Assembly: GCA_024743435.1 (NCBI GenBank)
Contig: JANSWO010000011.1
Location: forward strand, 62,001-126,000
Length of the DNA stretch: 64,000 bases
From: Pseudomonadaceae bacterium
GTDB taxonomy: Bacteria; Pseudomonadota; Gammaproteobacteria; Pseudomonadales; Azotimanducaceae
Reading direction: 5' to 3'
In this document: piece by piece, positions 42,743-51,658 of the stretch
Layout: each line of letters starts with the position of its first letter
Numbering within the stretch: position 1 is the first letter of the stretch
Notes under the pieces: generated by a model
What the model saw: only the letters and a program-made list of their open reading frames with translations
What the model was told of the DNA's origin: nothing
Database searches by the model: none
Program-made: the position numbers and the translations under genes

Positions 42743-43893
42743 GCGGGCGTCTTTTCTCGCGACAGCCAAAGTAATGCCAGACAGATAGCCATCCCTGCTG
42801 ATGTGACGATTCCGATTACCTGGGTGCCCCATACGCCGACAACCTGGCCGGCAAGAATGGCAGCCCAGGCAAAGCCGCTTGTTTGAACCGGGGTGGCGAT
42901 CGCCGCCCATCGACCGTCACGATCCAGTGATCCTGACAGCGCCAGCAGAACAGGAAAACAGAATTGCAGTGAGAAAACGGCAGGTACGAGGGCTGCGATG
43001 TAGATGATCTGGGACTGCGTTGTACTCGCAATCAACCAGCCGACCGCGCAGGTAATGAACGCTGCGGCCAGTGGCCGAGCGGGGCCGAATCGAGCGCTGC
43101 ACCAACCACCGGCAAGACAGGCGAATGCGGATGCGAAAAGCAGCCATCCGATCTGCTCACCGGCCACTGCGTAACCCATGCCGAGATCTTTGGCGATGGT
43201 GAACATATACGCAAAGCCGACCCCGCTGAAGGTCACGAAGGTCACAGCCATTGCGACAACCGAAAGCTCTCGAATGCCCACGTGCAATGGTTCGAGCGTT
43301 GGTGAGTCGCTAGCTATTGGGGTTGGCGCTGGCGACCGATGCGCCAGCATCAGCAACGCAAACAGGGCACTGATACCGGCGGCAGCGAGGTAGGCGCCTT
43401 CAAGGCCGTTGTACTCGACTGCGATGCTGACGGTGGAAATCATTACTGACATCAATAGCACCGCGGTCATATCGACGACACCGAAAACTTCATCGGCGCT
43501 GTCGCTCGTTGCGATGACTTTGGACGTTGCGCCCATCAGGATGCCCACGGACAACCCTGCCAGGAACTGCAGGAGTAGCGTCACAGGCACCGACTCGAAG
43601 GCTTGCGCGCTGACAAGCTCTGCTGCAATTAAAAGCGCGCCAAATGTGCAGGTGAGTTGGGTGAGTGATAGCCGCGTAACCAGCGGGGCGGCGAGCAGTG
43701 CGGCGCTCGCGATACCCACAAACGGCATTGCCGCGATGAGCGACGCCAGGCCGTCGCTGAGCCCCAACTGCTCAGCCGTTCTGGTCAGCACAATAGGTTT
43801 CATGGCGCTGAATAGCGTGGACATGCTGTAGGCGGCGGCGCCTGCCAGGATGAGCGTTTTCAGTGCCAACAATCTGGACAGGGTTGCACTCAA
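42721..43893 (-). CDS. MFS transporter, probably purine-related
   Basis: A transporter of 390 residues with twelve hydrophobic segments. The start codon is TTG, within TTGA that overlaps the deaminase stop, so translation is likely coupled. Sequence marks are weak: AYSMSTLFSAMKPIVLTRTAEQLGLS near the start and an MFS-like GLSVGILMGATSKV near residue 120. It is the last gene of the minus-strand run with purine enzymes, so it may move nucleobases or nucleosides across the inner membrane; that role is inferred from neighbours. It also overlaps the 3' end of the convergent ADA-like gene. Confidence 0.8.
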   Translation of the reverse strand: MSATLSRLLALKTLILAGAAAYSMSTLFSAMKPIVLTRTAEQLGLSDGLASLIAAMPFVGIASAALLAAPLVTRLSLTQLTCTFGALLIAAELVSAQAFESVPVTLLLQFLAGLSVGILMGATSKVIATSDSADEVFGVVDMTAVLLMSVMISTVSIAVEYNGLEGAYLAAAGISALFALLMLAHRSPAPTPIASDSPTLEPLHVGIRELSVVAMAVTFVTFSGVGFAYMFTIAKDLGMGYAVAGEQIGWLLFASAFACLAGGWCSARFGPARPLAAAFITCAVGWLIASTTQSQIIYIAALVPAVFSLQFCFPVLLALSGSLDRDGRWAAIATPVQTSGFAWAAILAGQVVGVWGTQVIGIVTSAGMAICLALLWLSREKTPAQLARAT

Positions 43894-44930
43894 CGTTGGG
43901 CTTCCAGCCAGCGGTCGATGTTGCTCAGGATGGGTTGTTGCTGGCTGTCGGTCAGAAAGCTCGATCGAATGCTATTGCGCGCCAGTTGCGCCGCGTCGTT
44001 GATCGTCATTGGTAGATCGCGCGCAACAGCGGCGAAATTGTCGCAGAGGAAACCGCCGAAGTAGGTTGGGTCGTCGGAGTTGACGCAAACATTGGCTCCG
44101 GCCTGCAGCATTTTCATCAGATTGTGTTTTGCCATCGTTGGCACCGCTCGCAGGCGCACGTTCGACAGCGGACACACGGTCAGTGGCATCTGTCTTTTGA
44201 TGAGCAGATCCATCAACGCGTCATCTTCGTCACTGCGGATGCCGTGATCGATGCGATCGACTGCTAGATCAACGATTGCGCCCCAGACATAGGCTGGCGG
44301 GCCTTCTTCGCCGGCGTGTGCCACACAGTGCCAGCCAAGCTCGCGAGCCGCGCTGAAGACAGGCGCAAAGGGTTCGGGTGGAAAGCCGACTTCGGATGAG
44401 TCCAGGCCGATAGCGCTGATTCTGGCTGCGTAGGGACGAGCCTGTTCTACAGCATCGAATGCGTCAGTCACAGGCAGATGCCGCAGAATGTTCATGATGA
44501 GGGCGCTGCTCTGGCCCCACTGCGCATGGGCATCGTCCTGCGCTCGTGTGATGCCTGAGACGACCGTTGCAAATGGTATGCCGCGTTCGGTATGGCCTTG
44601 GGGGTCGAAGCCGATTTCACAGTGCACGATCCCTTCGCGCCGACAAACCTCAAGGTAGTCCATCGTCAGGCAGTAGAAGTCGGACTCCGTTTGCAGCACC
44701 GACATGCCCTGGTAGTACAAATCCAGAAAGCTCTGCAGATCATCGAATTGATAGGCGGCCTCAACATCTTCCACCGCCGCGTAGGGCAAGGTAACGCCGT
44801 TGCGCTCGGCCAGAGCGAGCATGCGCTCAGCCGTCAGCGAACCTTCGATGTGCAGGTGAAGTTCTGCTTTGGGCAGGCTCCGATAAAACTCAGGATCTGC
44901 GGGTGCTTGCGAGTTGGATGCTTCGGTCAA
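43890..44930 (-). CDS. Adenine/adenosine deaminase (ADA family, cytoplasmic)
   Basis: A deaminase of 346 residues. All metal and catalytic residues are visible: HLHIEG near residue 25, HAGEEGPPAYVW near residue 205 (His and catalytic Glu), DRIDHGIRS near residue 225 and NSDDPTYFGG near residue 280. The HAGEEGPP signature is typical of the adenine deaminase/Aah1-like branch of the ADA family, so adenine is the likeliest substrate, giving hypoxanthine and ammonia. No signal peptide. The start codon is TTG, three bases after the NUP gene stop; the stop overlaps the MFS start. Middle part of a six-gene run. Confidence 0.9.
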   Translation of the reverse strand: MTEASNSQAPADPEFYRSLPKAELHLHIEGSLTAERMLALAERNGVTLPYAAVEDVEAAYQFDDLQSFLDLYYQGMSVLQTESDFYCLTMDYLEVCRREGIVHCEIGFDPQGHTERGIPFATVVSGITRAQDDAHAQWGQSSALIMNILRHLPVTDAFDAVEQARPYAARISAIGLDSSEVGFPPEPFAPVFSAARELGWHCVAHAGEEGPPAYVWGAIVDLAVDRIDHGIRSDEDDALMDLLIKRQMPLTVCPLSNVRLRAVPTMAKHNLMKMLQAGANVCVNSDDPTYFGGFLCDNFAAVARDLPMTINDAAQLARNSIRSSFLTDSQQQPILSNIDRWLEAQR

Positions 44931-44933
44931 AGG

Positions 44934-46031
44934 TCAATTGCTACCGGGGATATCGTTGGCAACAACATCCCAGTTTGTCAGCAGTTCGTCCACCACCGTG
45001 CTGCCGACGAGGTAGATCGATTCCAATGCCGCTTCGAAGCCGGCGTAGCCTTTGTTCTCGTTGAGCAGGTTTTCCGCGGCCGAGACGCCGGGCGGGGGCA
45101 TTGTAAAGTTGCTACCACCGCGCAGAACCAGGAAGCGGTCTTTGTCGACCAGCCCGATGTTGTGCAGATAGGTAATTGACTGAAACGTACCGGTCTCTTC
45201 CATCGCGGAAGTGACGAAGTCGGTGTTGCCATCAGACCAGAAGCTCACCCAATCGTTGGCCCAATCGTTCATGAGTTCGCCATGCCAGAAGGTCATGGCA
45301 GCGATGTGCCCTCCCGTTAGAACGAACGGCGGCTTGCGTGCGTTCGGATGCTCGGTATAGGCAGCTCGAGCTTCAGCCAGACCTGGCGGATCAGCCAGTT
45401 CGATGTCCTTGGTCAGATTGAACGCCCAGTCTCTCAGCGCTGGGTTGGCAATCAACACCTCGCCTTTCGGATTGGGTCTGTCTGTGTCGTTTGGACCTTG
45501 GGTATGCCTGGGGAACATGCCAGTGTTCCAATCCTCGGGCTTTTCACGAGCATCGATGTGGTGACCTAAGTCTCCGTCTACGAGGTAGGAAGACCAGGCA
45601 ACGGAGCCGATCGATGCGTCTTCGGGATCAATGCCGGCGATGCCGGCAACCAGCCAGTAGGCCTCGGTGAAATCGAAACGCTGATCGAGCCCCAACGCCA
45701 TTGTGGTACCGGCCGAGTGCATAGTGCCGATACCGGTGACAAAGCCGACGACGCCAGTCTCTTCGTTGACGAATACATCGTGGTGGCCGTGCGGAAACGG
45801 CACTCGCGTGTCGAGGTTCTGGCGTGCTTTCCAGAACTGAAACTCACCGGGTTCATCGCCCTCGTCAGCGCCGCGCTCAAACATCGTGACAATGACGACC
45901 TTCGCCTTGAATGGCGCATCGCACGCTTTGCCAGGCAGGCAATCCTGCCAGCTAACCGGCTTTGGAGTTTCACTACAGGCAGTAGTGATCAATAGTAAAA
46001 CGGTCGCGAGGCAGGCGATGACAGTTCGCAC
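44934..46031 (-). CDS. NUP-family (PF06516) exported purine nucleoside-processing protein
   Basis: A protein of 365 residues with a lipoprotein-like signal (MRTVIACLATVLLLITTAC). The mature part is soluble with no further membrane helices. NUP-family marks are FPHGHHDVFVNEETGVVGFVTGIGT near residue 80, IDPEDASIGSVAWSSYLVDGDLGHHIDARE near 150 (each run shortened by use), AMEETGTFQSI and SNFTMPPPG. NUP proteins are named purine nucleoside permeases but have a nucleoside-phosphorylase-like fold, so cleavage of nucleosides in the periplasm is plausible. AAGGAG lies before its GTG start. It resembles the gene at 47527. Confidence 0.85.
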   Translation of the reverse strand: MRTVIACLATVLLLITTACSETPKPVSWQDCLPGKACDAPFKAKVVIVTMFERGADEGDEPGEFQFWKARQNLDTRVPFPHGHHDVFVNEETGVVGFVTGIGTMHSAGTTMALGLDQRFDFTEAYWLVAGIAGIDPEDASIGSVAWSSYLVDGDLGHHIDAREKPEDWNTGMFPRHTQGPNDTDRPNPKGEVLIANPALRDWAFNLTKDIELADPPGLAEARAAYTEHPNARKPPFVLTGGHIAAMTFWHGELMNDWANDWVSFWSDGNTDFVTSAMEETGTFQSITYLHNIGLVDKDRFLVLRGGSNFTMPPPGVSAAENLLNENKGYAGFEAALESIYLVGSTVVDELLTNWDVVANDIPGSN

Positions 46032-46085
46032 GAGGGCTCCTTAGGATCCGTGGGAATGGGTGAGGCTAGGTCGTTTCAAGCCGGT

Positions 46086-47501
46086 CTATTGTTCCGGCGC
46101 GCAGACGGCGTAGCGTCGGCAGAGAAAACCTCGATATTGCGGCTCAACCGTTGCTGCAGACTTAAGACCACCTCGTCGGAATGAACGCTCGAATCTAGCC
46201 ATGCGCGTGTCAAGCTGCTCCAGGAGCCTGTCTTTCAGATCGTCTTCTATGAACGCATAGGCGATTGAGTTGCGCGTGAGCTTCTGCAGCTCTCGCCAGG
46301 TCACATCGAACTCTTTGACCGCCACGAAAAACTCATCGGACATTGTGGAGTCCCACATGCCGCGGTCGTCGGTGGAGAGCGCGACCGGTATGTCGGTTCG
46401 CAGATACTCGGGGAACGGGTGCTGGCTGTAGTCGTTCACGTATTCCAGTAGCAGGTTCGAGATGAGATTGATCTCAACCAGATAGGGGCCGTGTCGCATC
46501 AACAGCATCGTGTCTGGATCGGTTATCAGGTTGACGCCGTGGCCGATTCGATCCGCGCCTAAAAGCAGCGTGTCGCGTACGTGTGCGTTCGGTTCATCGA
46601 CTTCACCGGCGTGAATTGACAGAGAGACATCGCCAATGCTCTGGCGTAGCTCGCGCAGCGTCGGCAGGAAGCGCAGCGGGTAGCCTTTGTCGTTGTCTTC
46701 CCTGCCCACCATATTGACGCCGACAAACAGGTCTTGCTCGGCAACGAACTTGTACACGATGCGCAGAAAATCCTCAGCCTGGGGCATGAAGCGAAGGATC
46801 GCCAACTGAAAACGCACTTCAACGCCGGTTGCCTGGGCGTCGTCATCGCGCAGTCGCGCCCGGTAGATATCGGCAACGGCTTCCGGAGTGATTCGTTCGC
46901 CGCTCGAATCCCGAAAACCGTGTACTGGAATCTGCACCTCCAGGTAAACAAGGCCCTCTTCACCAAACGCCTGCATGTTCATCACCAGCAGGTCGGCAAC
47001 CAGGTGCGGATTGGTCAACATGCCACCGACGCGGGGCCACAGCGCTTCGAAGAACTCCGCGCGACCTTCGTGAGACTGATCCAACCGCATTGAATCCAGC
47101 CATTGCTGCTTCAGCTCTCCCTCGAGCTGATTGACGGCTTGATATTCTGCCTGCTCACACTCCGGCAGCATGTTCAGCGCGTACTCGGGGATGGTTTTAA
47201 ACAGCAGCAGATAGGCGTTGCCGCCGTACTCGTTACTGGCGAACTTGCAGTTGTTGATTTTGGTTTTGGTGTAGTAGCGGTAGCCGTCTTTCTCTGCGTT
47301 CAGCGCAAGTTCCCAAAACCATTCCGAGTGCACAGCGCCGGTAATGTGATTGTGCAGATCACCGCCTTTTGGCATCGCGGTCAGGAAACGCAACAGCTCA
47401 TCGTCACTGGCGTTGTCTTTGAATTCCTCAAACCAATCGGCGCTAGCGGGCGCTGCGGCGAGGCAAAGGAGAAGCAGGCTGCCGATGAGTTTTCTGATCA
47501 C
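46086..47501 (-). CDS. Exported adenosine deaminase (ADGF/secreted ADA-like)
   Basis: A protein of 471 residues with a signal peptide (MIRKLIGSLLLLCLAAAPASA). Domain marks: DLHNHITGAVH near residue 50 (first metal motif), LSIHAGEVDEPN near residue 285 (His and catalytic Glu), DRIGHGVNL near residue 310 and STDDRGMWDS near residue 365. It should convert adenosine to inosine outside the cytoplasm. AGGA lies seven bases before its GTG start. It lies between the two NUP genes, which supports joint handling of external nucleosides. Confidence 0.9.
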   Translation of the reverse strand: MIRKLIGSLLLLCLAAAPASADWFEEFKDNASDDELLRFLTAMPKGGDLHNHITGAVHSEWFWELALNAEKDGYRYYTKTKINNCKFASNEYGGNAYLLLFKTIPEYALNMLPECEQAEYQAVNQLEGELKQQWLDSMRLDQSHEGRAEFFEALWPRVGGMLTNPHLVADLLVMNMQAFGEEGLVYLEVQIPVHGFRDSSGERITPEAVADIYRARLRDDDAQATGVEVRFQLAILRFMPQAEDFLRIVYKFVAEQDLFVGVNMVGREDNDKGYPLRFLPTLRELRQSIGDVSLSIHAGEVDEPNAHVRDTLLLGADRIGHGVNLITDPDTMLLMRHGPYLVEINLISNLLLEYVNDYSQHPFPEYLRTDIPVALSTDDRGMWDSTMSDEFFVAVKEFDVTWRELQKLTRNSIAYAFIEDDLKDRLLEQLDTRMARFERSFRRGGLKSAATVEPQYRGFLCRRYAVCAPEQ

Positions 47502-47526
47502 GTGCGTTCCTCGCTGTATTGGTCGG

Positions 47527-48681
47527 TTACTGGGATGTGCTGCCGGGGATGATATTGCTGGTCTCTTTATCCCAGTGCTTGATTAGATGGTTGAGTACTT
47601 TGCCGCCGACGCGTTGGGCGGCATCCAGAGCCGGGTAGCCTTCATCGGGGTAATCGGCGGTTGCGCTCCAGGCGGCGCTCTTGCCTGGAGGCGGCATCGT
47701 GAAGTTGCTAACGGTTCGCAGAACCAGAACGCGGTCGGTGTCGATTAGGTTTTCTCTGCCAAGGCGGTGGAGTGCCGTCAGCGTGCCACTATCTTCCATA
47801 TTGCTGGTGACAAAGTTTGCGTCGCTCCCCGCGTATAGCTTCAGCCAGTCGTTGGCCCAACCGTTCATGAGCTCGCCGTGCCAATAAGTGCTCGATGACA
47901 ACGTCTCGCCTTTGCTGACGAAAGGTGGTTTCTGCGCGTTCGGGTAACCGTCGAAGGCAGCGCGGAACTCGGCCAGGGCAGGTGTGTCTTGCGTCGGCAT
48001 CATGTCCTTCGTGTACTCATATGCCCAGTCGGCGAGCGATTCGTTGAGTTCGAAGTGAATCGTGTTAAGGGTCCAGCCGGTGTAGATGTCTTCCGGCGAA
48101 TCAGCGGGCTCGCTGCCGCCGAGCGGGATAATGCCGTAGGGCCAATTCTCGGGAATTTCACGAGCATCGATCTCGTACAACAGATCGCCATCAACCACGT
48201 GACTGGCCCACACGGCGCTGCCGAGGGATGCGTCGATCGGATCACCGCCGGCGATACCGGCGATGAGCCAATAGGCCTGTGACAAATCGAATCGTGGATC
48301 TGCGCCGAGTGCCATGATGGATGCCGTTGCGTTAGCAATACCGCCGCCAACGCAGATTCCGAGCACACCATCGTCGTTGGTGAAGAGAGGGTATTCACCC
48401 ATTGGAAAAGCGTGTTCGGTATCTAGTGGCAGCCGTTCGATCCAGAGCTGGAACTCGCCCGGGCCATCACCGGTGACGTCGCCGCGTTCAAACATGGCCA
48501 CGACTACCGCTTTGATTGGTATCGGTTCTACCGAATCGCTGACAGGCACCGCTGCGCGCACCGTTGCTTGGGACGGTTCGGCTGAGCAACCAAGGACTGT
48601 GAAAGCCAGAAACGAAAGCGCGGCCAGTAGGCCGCGCTTTGAGCGCGAGTGCGCTTGCGTGTTAGTTGATTGTCTCATCAT
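47527..48681 (-). CDS. NUP-family (PF06516) exported purine nucleoside-processing protein
   Basis: A protein of 384 residues with a lipoprotein signal (SFLAFTVLGC, lipobox LGC). It parallels the protein at 44934: PMGEYPLFTNDDGVLGICVGGG near residue 95, AGGDPIDASLGSAVWASHVVDGD near 165 (shortened by use), NMEDSGTLTAL near 285 and SNFTMPPPG near residue 320. The NMEDxG and GxxT motifs resemble nucleoside-phosphorylase active sites. No membrane helices beyond the signal. It follows the TonB-dependent receptor by 36 bases and precedes the exported deaminase by 25 bases. Confidence 0.85.
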   Translation of the reverse strand: MMRQSTNTQAHSRSKRGLLAALSFLAFTVLGCSAEPSQATVRAAVPVSDSVEPIPIKAVVVAMFERGDVTGDGPGEFQLWIERLPLDTEHAFPMGEYPLFTNDDGVLGICVGGGIANATASIMALGADPRFDLSQAYWLIAGIAGGDPIDASLGSAVWASHVVDGDLLYEIDAREIPENWPYGIIPLGGSEPADSPEDIYTGWTLNTIHFELNESLADWAYEYTKDMMPTQDTPALAEFRAAFDGYPNAQKPPFVSKGETLSSSTYWHGELMNGWANDWLKLYAGSDANFVTSNMEDSGTLTALHRLGRENLIDTDRVLVLRTVSNFTMPPPGKSAAWSATADYPDEGYPALDAAQRVGGKVLNHLIKHWDKETSNIIPGSTSQ

Positions 48682-48717
48682 CGCAAAGCACTCGCGGTTG
48701 GTTACGGAAAGATCCGA

Positions 48718-51240
48718 TCAGAAGTTGTACTTCAGGGTTGCCGTGTAGTGTCGCGGCAATTCAGGAAGCACGATCGTGCCGCCGAACAGGTTCGGGAAGT
48801 TGGCCCGGAAGTATTCTTCATCGGTGACGTTCTTGACGTTAAGGCTGAACTGCCAGTTCTCGGTGTAGTAGACCGCGCCCAGGTTGAGCAATGTGTAGCT
48901 TGGAAGCTCTACTGAACCGGAGAAGCTTGATGGCACCTCTTCGGCGTCAACGACGCTGAAGTGACCTGCGAAGTTGTCGGTGAAGTCGTAAGTACCCGTC
49001 AGAGTAAATACGTTCTCCGGCATTCCGGCTCGGCGCGCACCGGACTCACCCGGGCGCAGAATGTTGCCGCCCAGCGTGCCGCCGTACAGCGCATCACCTG
49101 GAATGTTCGGCAGGTCATCCGAGCCGATGAAGCTGAAGCGGAAACCAGATTGCAATGTGCTCAGGTTCACGACTTCGATCTGAGACCAGCCTGCGGTCAT
49201 CAGGAAACGATCGGTTGCCTGCCAGCGGGCTTCGAACTCGTAGCCTGTGGTTTCTGTTGACTGGTTGGTCACGATGGATTGCGCGGAAAAGTCCGTGCGT
49301 TCCTGCTCGTACCAGCTCAGGGCCATGTACAGCTTGTTGTCGAGGAATGAGCCTTTGATACCCAGCTCGATCAGTTCAGACGTATCGAACGCGCCACCGG
49401 AAGCGATGTTTCCTGTGGTTACTTCCGCACCCTGGCCTGCGATGATCGTGGACTGCTCGGCAGCGGTGAAGTACGGACGCACGCCCCATGGGGTTTCGTA
49501 GGAGACGCTGAATGTCCAGGAAACGCCGTCGAAGTCATCAGACGCTGACGCGTTTTCACAACCCGGCACTGGGCAGAAGTTGTTGGAGCTGGCGAACAGC
49601 AGCTTGTCGACTGGCTGTCGGGATTCCATATCGATGGTGTCCCAGCGAATACCGGCAGTGATGTTCAGACCCATGTCCCAATCGAGATCGACCAACGCGG
49701 CGATGCCGAAGTTCATGTAGTCGCCGATGTAGTACTCGGTGTAGTCGTCATCGATACGCGTGGCGAGCAAACGGCGATCCAGCGCGGTAGACGGCATGGT
49801 CAGGTCGCGACGGTCAAAGTACTCGTTGGTGTAGTCATCGCCGTGCTCAAAATCCGTGTAACGCAGGGATGGCGACAGCTGCCAGGAAGTCTTGAGGCCT
49901 CGGCTCTCGAAATCGCCGGACAGAATCAGTTTGTTCTCGATTACGTAGGTATCGTGGAACTGAGAGAAGCCGTAGGCATTCTCGTTCAGGTTCTCATACT
50001 CCTCGTAGTAGAGCTGGTTCTTGAGGCGCATACCGCTGTCGAACTCGTAGATGATGTCGAAGTACAGAACCAGTGCTTCGTTCTGCAGCGTGTCGTCCGC
50101 TGCAACAGCCACGTTGCTACCGTCCAGCTTGGTGGTACCAACGTTCTGCAGCTGCAGTAGCGACGTGTCGCCGATGAGTACCTGCAGGTCCGCCAGCGTT
50201 TCGGGTGAGCCAGGGGTCAGTGCACCACCTGGGGCGCCACTCAGAAAGTCAAAGCGGAACGGGTTTAGATCGGTGAAACCATCGCCGTTCACATCGAATT
50301 CCTGATGCGAGATAGAGCCGTCACCATTGGTGTCCAGTGGGATTGCGGTACCGGTGATGTAGGTGCCGTTGTCAATCAGATCCTGGGTCAGGCGGTTCCA
50401 GCCAGCAACCTGGTTGCCTTCGTAGTCGTGGTACATGCCGCCCCACTCAATACGCAGGCGGTCGGTCACGTCCATATCAAACGATGCTTGCAGCAGGGTT
50501 TGCTCGGTGGCTGTGTTGTCGTAGTAGCTGTCTGAGTCTTCGAGTTCGGCGTACACGTAGAAGCCGAAGTCTCGACCGGCGACGGATGCTGGTCCACCCA
50601 CTTCTGCGGTAATGACGCTCTTGTCCCAGCTGCCCGTGGTGTAGGAGATCTCGCCTTCGTTCTGGTCGAGGTACTGACCACCTGACGCGCGTGCGGACTT
50701 CGGTTCGAAGTTCAGGTACCCACCAATCTTGGACGGGCCAAAGATCGGAGACGCTGGGCCGCGAACGATATCGATTCGATCAGCAGCGCCGATTGGCGTT
50801 GGGTAGTTACCCGGGTTGTCCAGACGACGAACGCCGCGGAAATAGGTCTCACCGGGTGTGCCGCGCACGTCCAGGGAGCCGGCAACGCCAAAGAAGGACT
50901 GGGTGAATGATCCTGGTGCCAGGACGATCAGCTCGTCGATGTCTTTAATGTTGAAGCGTTCGATCTGTTCGAACGAGACGGTGGAAGCTGAGCGAGGCAG
51001 TTCCAGCAGAGACTTGGAGAAGCCCAGGACAGATTCGACGTTCTCACCTGGTTGGCTTCGCAGCTCACCAGTTACGACGACTTCTTCCACAACTCCTGAC
51101 TCGTCGGTTTCAGCCGCGAAGGCTGGCCCCGAGACGATCAGCGCGAGCGCCGATACGAAAGCAGTGCGCGCACGCTTGGGAGAGCGCACGGTGTGATGAA
51201 TACTCAAGATTTTCATCCCCCAGTTTTTATAGTTCCCCAT
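48718..51240 (-). CDS. TonB-dependent outer-membrane receptor, likely for purine nucleosides
   Basis: A receptor of about 840 residues. A signal peptide ends near PAFAAET; a TonB-box-like VEEVVVTGE follows, then a plug domain (PRSASTVSFEQIERFNIKDI, PGETYFRGVRRLDNPGNYPTP) and a long beta-barrel with extracellular loops, ending TATLKYNF. It should take up a ligand across the outer membrane using TonB energy. Its place at the head of the purine operon suggests nucleosides or nucleobases as ligand; this is inference. Two in-frame starts, 51240 and 51216, are possible; the latter has GGGGG directly against the ATG, too close to be a good ribosome site. Confidence 0.88.
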   Translation of the reverse strand: MGNYKNWGMKILSIHHTVRSPKRARTAFVSALALIVSGPAFAAETDESGVVEEVVVTGELRSQPGENVESVLGFSKSLLELPRSASTVSFEQIERFNIKDIDELIVLAPGSFTQSFFGVAGSLDVRGTPGETYFRGVRRLDNPGNYPTPIGAADRIDIVRGPASPIFGPSKIGGYLNFEPKSARASGGQYLDQNEGEISYTTGSWDKSVITAEVGGPASVAGRDFGFYVYAELEDSDSYYDNTATEQTLLQASFDMDVTDRLRIEWGGMYHDYEGNQVAGWNRLTQDLIDNGTYITGTAIPLDTNGDGSISHQEFDVNGDGFTDLNPFRFDFLSGAPGGALTPGSPETLADLQVLIGDTSLLQLQNVGTTKLDGSNVAVAADDTLQNEALVLYFDIIYEFDSGMRLKNQLYYEEYENLNENAYGFSQFHDTYVIENKLILSGDFESRGLKTSWQLSPSLRYTDFEHGDDYTNEYFDRRDLTMPSTALDRRLLATRIDDDYTEYYIGDYMNFGIAALVDLDWDMGLNITAGIRWDTIDMESRQPVDKLLFASSNNFCPVPGCENASASDDFDGVSWTFSVSYETPWGVRPYFTAAEQSTIIAGQGAEVTTGNIASGGAFDTSELIELGIKGSFLDNKLYMALSWYEQERTDFSAQSIVTNQSTETTGYEFEARWQATDRFLMTAGWSQIEVVNLSTLQSGFRFSFIGSDDLPNIPGDALYGGTLGGNILRPGESGARRAGMPENVFTLTGTYDFTDNFAGHFSVVDAEEVPSSFSGSVELPSYTLLNLGAVYYTENWQFSLNVKNVTDEEYFRANFPNLFGGTIVLPELPRHYTATLKYNF

Positions 51241-51286
51241 GTGCTTGCGCGCATGGATGCCTGTGTGGCGGTTCTCTATCAGACAG

Positions 51287-51302
51287 ATCCCGATAACGGG
51301 AT
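51287..51302. promoter_or_regulatory. Palindrome ATCCCG-ATAA-CGGGAT upstream of the receptor
   Basis: A perfect 6-bp inverted repeat with a 4-base loop, about 47 bases before the receptor start (minus strand). It may be an operator or a small mRNA hairpin. Confidence 0.45.
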
Positions 51303-51334
51303 TGCCTTTAGCGAGTAGCAATTAGCGGATAGCG

Positions 51335-51360
51335 GTTACCTGTTAGGTGTTACCTGTTAG
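51335..51360. repeat. Two 12-bp direct repeats GTTACCTGTTAG
   Basis: Copies at 51335-51346 and 51349-51360, separated by two bases (14-bp period, about 1.3 helical turns). They lie in the leader of the receptor operon and could be paired regulator-binding sites or simple slippage duplication. Confidence 0.6.
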
Positions 51361-51658
51361 CTGCAATCTGCTCGCCGCACGCCTTTCGCCTTTTCTAAAA
51401 AGAGCAATCGCCATGCCAACCGCCAAACGTTGTCACTCGTATCCGAAATGGAGGCCGGAAAACGATGAAAACGATTCGACAGGTGATCAGTTCGGTGATT
51501 GGTGTCCCTCTTTTGCCCCGAACGGAGCCGAGTAGCTGGCGATGGGCAGCTCTTGCTGGCCGCTCCCCCGCTGGATGCTCGTAGTTTGCACAGTTCGGGT
51601 GCGCTGCATCCTACGTCGCAGGGGGGAGAGGCGCTAGCGATTTTTCAGCATAAAAGCA

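Larger units (their letters stand above)
51241..51658. promoter_or_regulatory. Leader/intergenic region upstream of the purine receptor operon
   Basis: About 418 bases between the receptor start and the end of the 2OG oxygenase gene, with no supported gene. It holds a palindrome (51287-51302) and a pair of 12-bp direct repeats (51335-51360). I looked for a purine riboswitch and saw no convincing three-stem core. Confidence 0.5.

Noticed and set aside
51241-51658. Purine riboswitch before the receptor
   Set aside because: No three-way-junction core or kissing loops could be recognised; only a palindrome and direct repeats.
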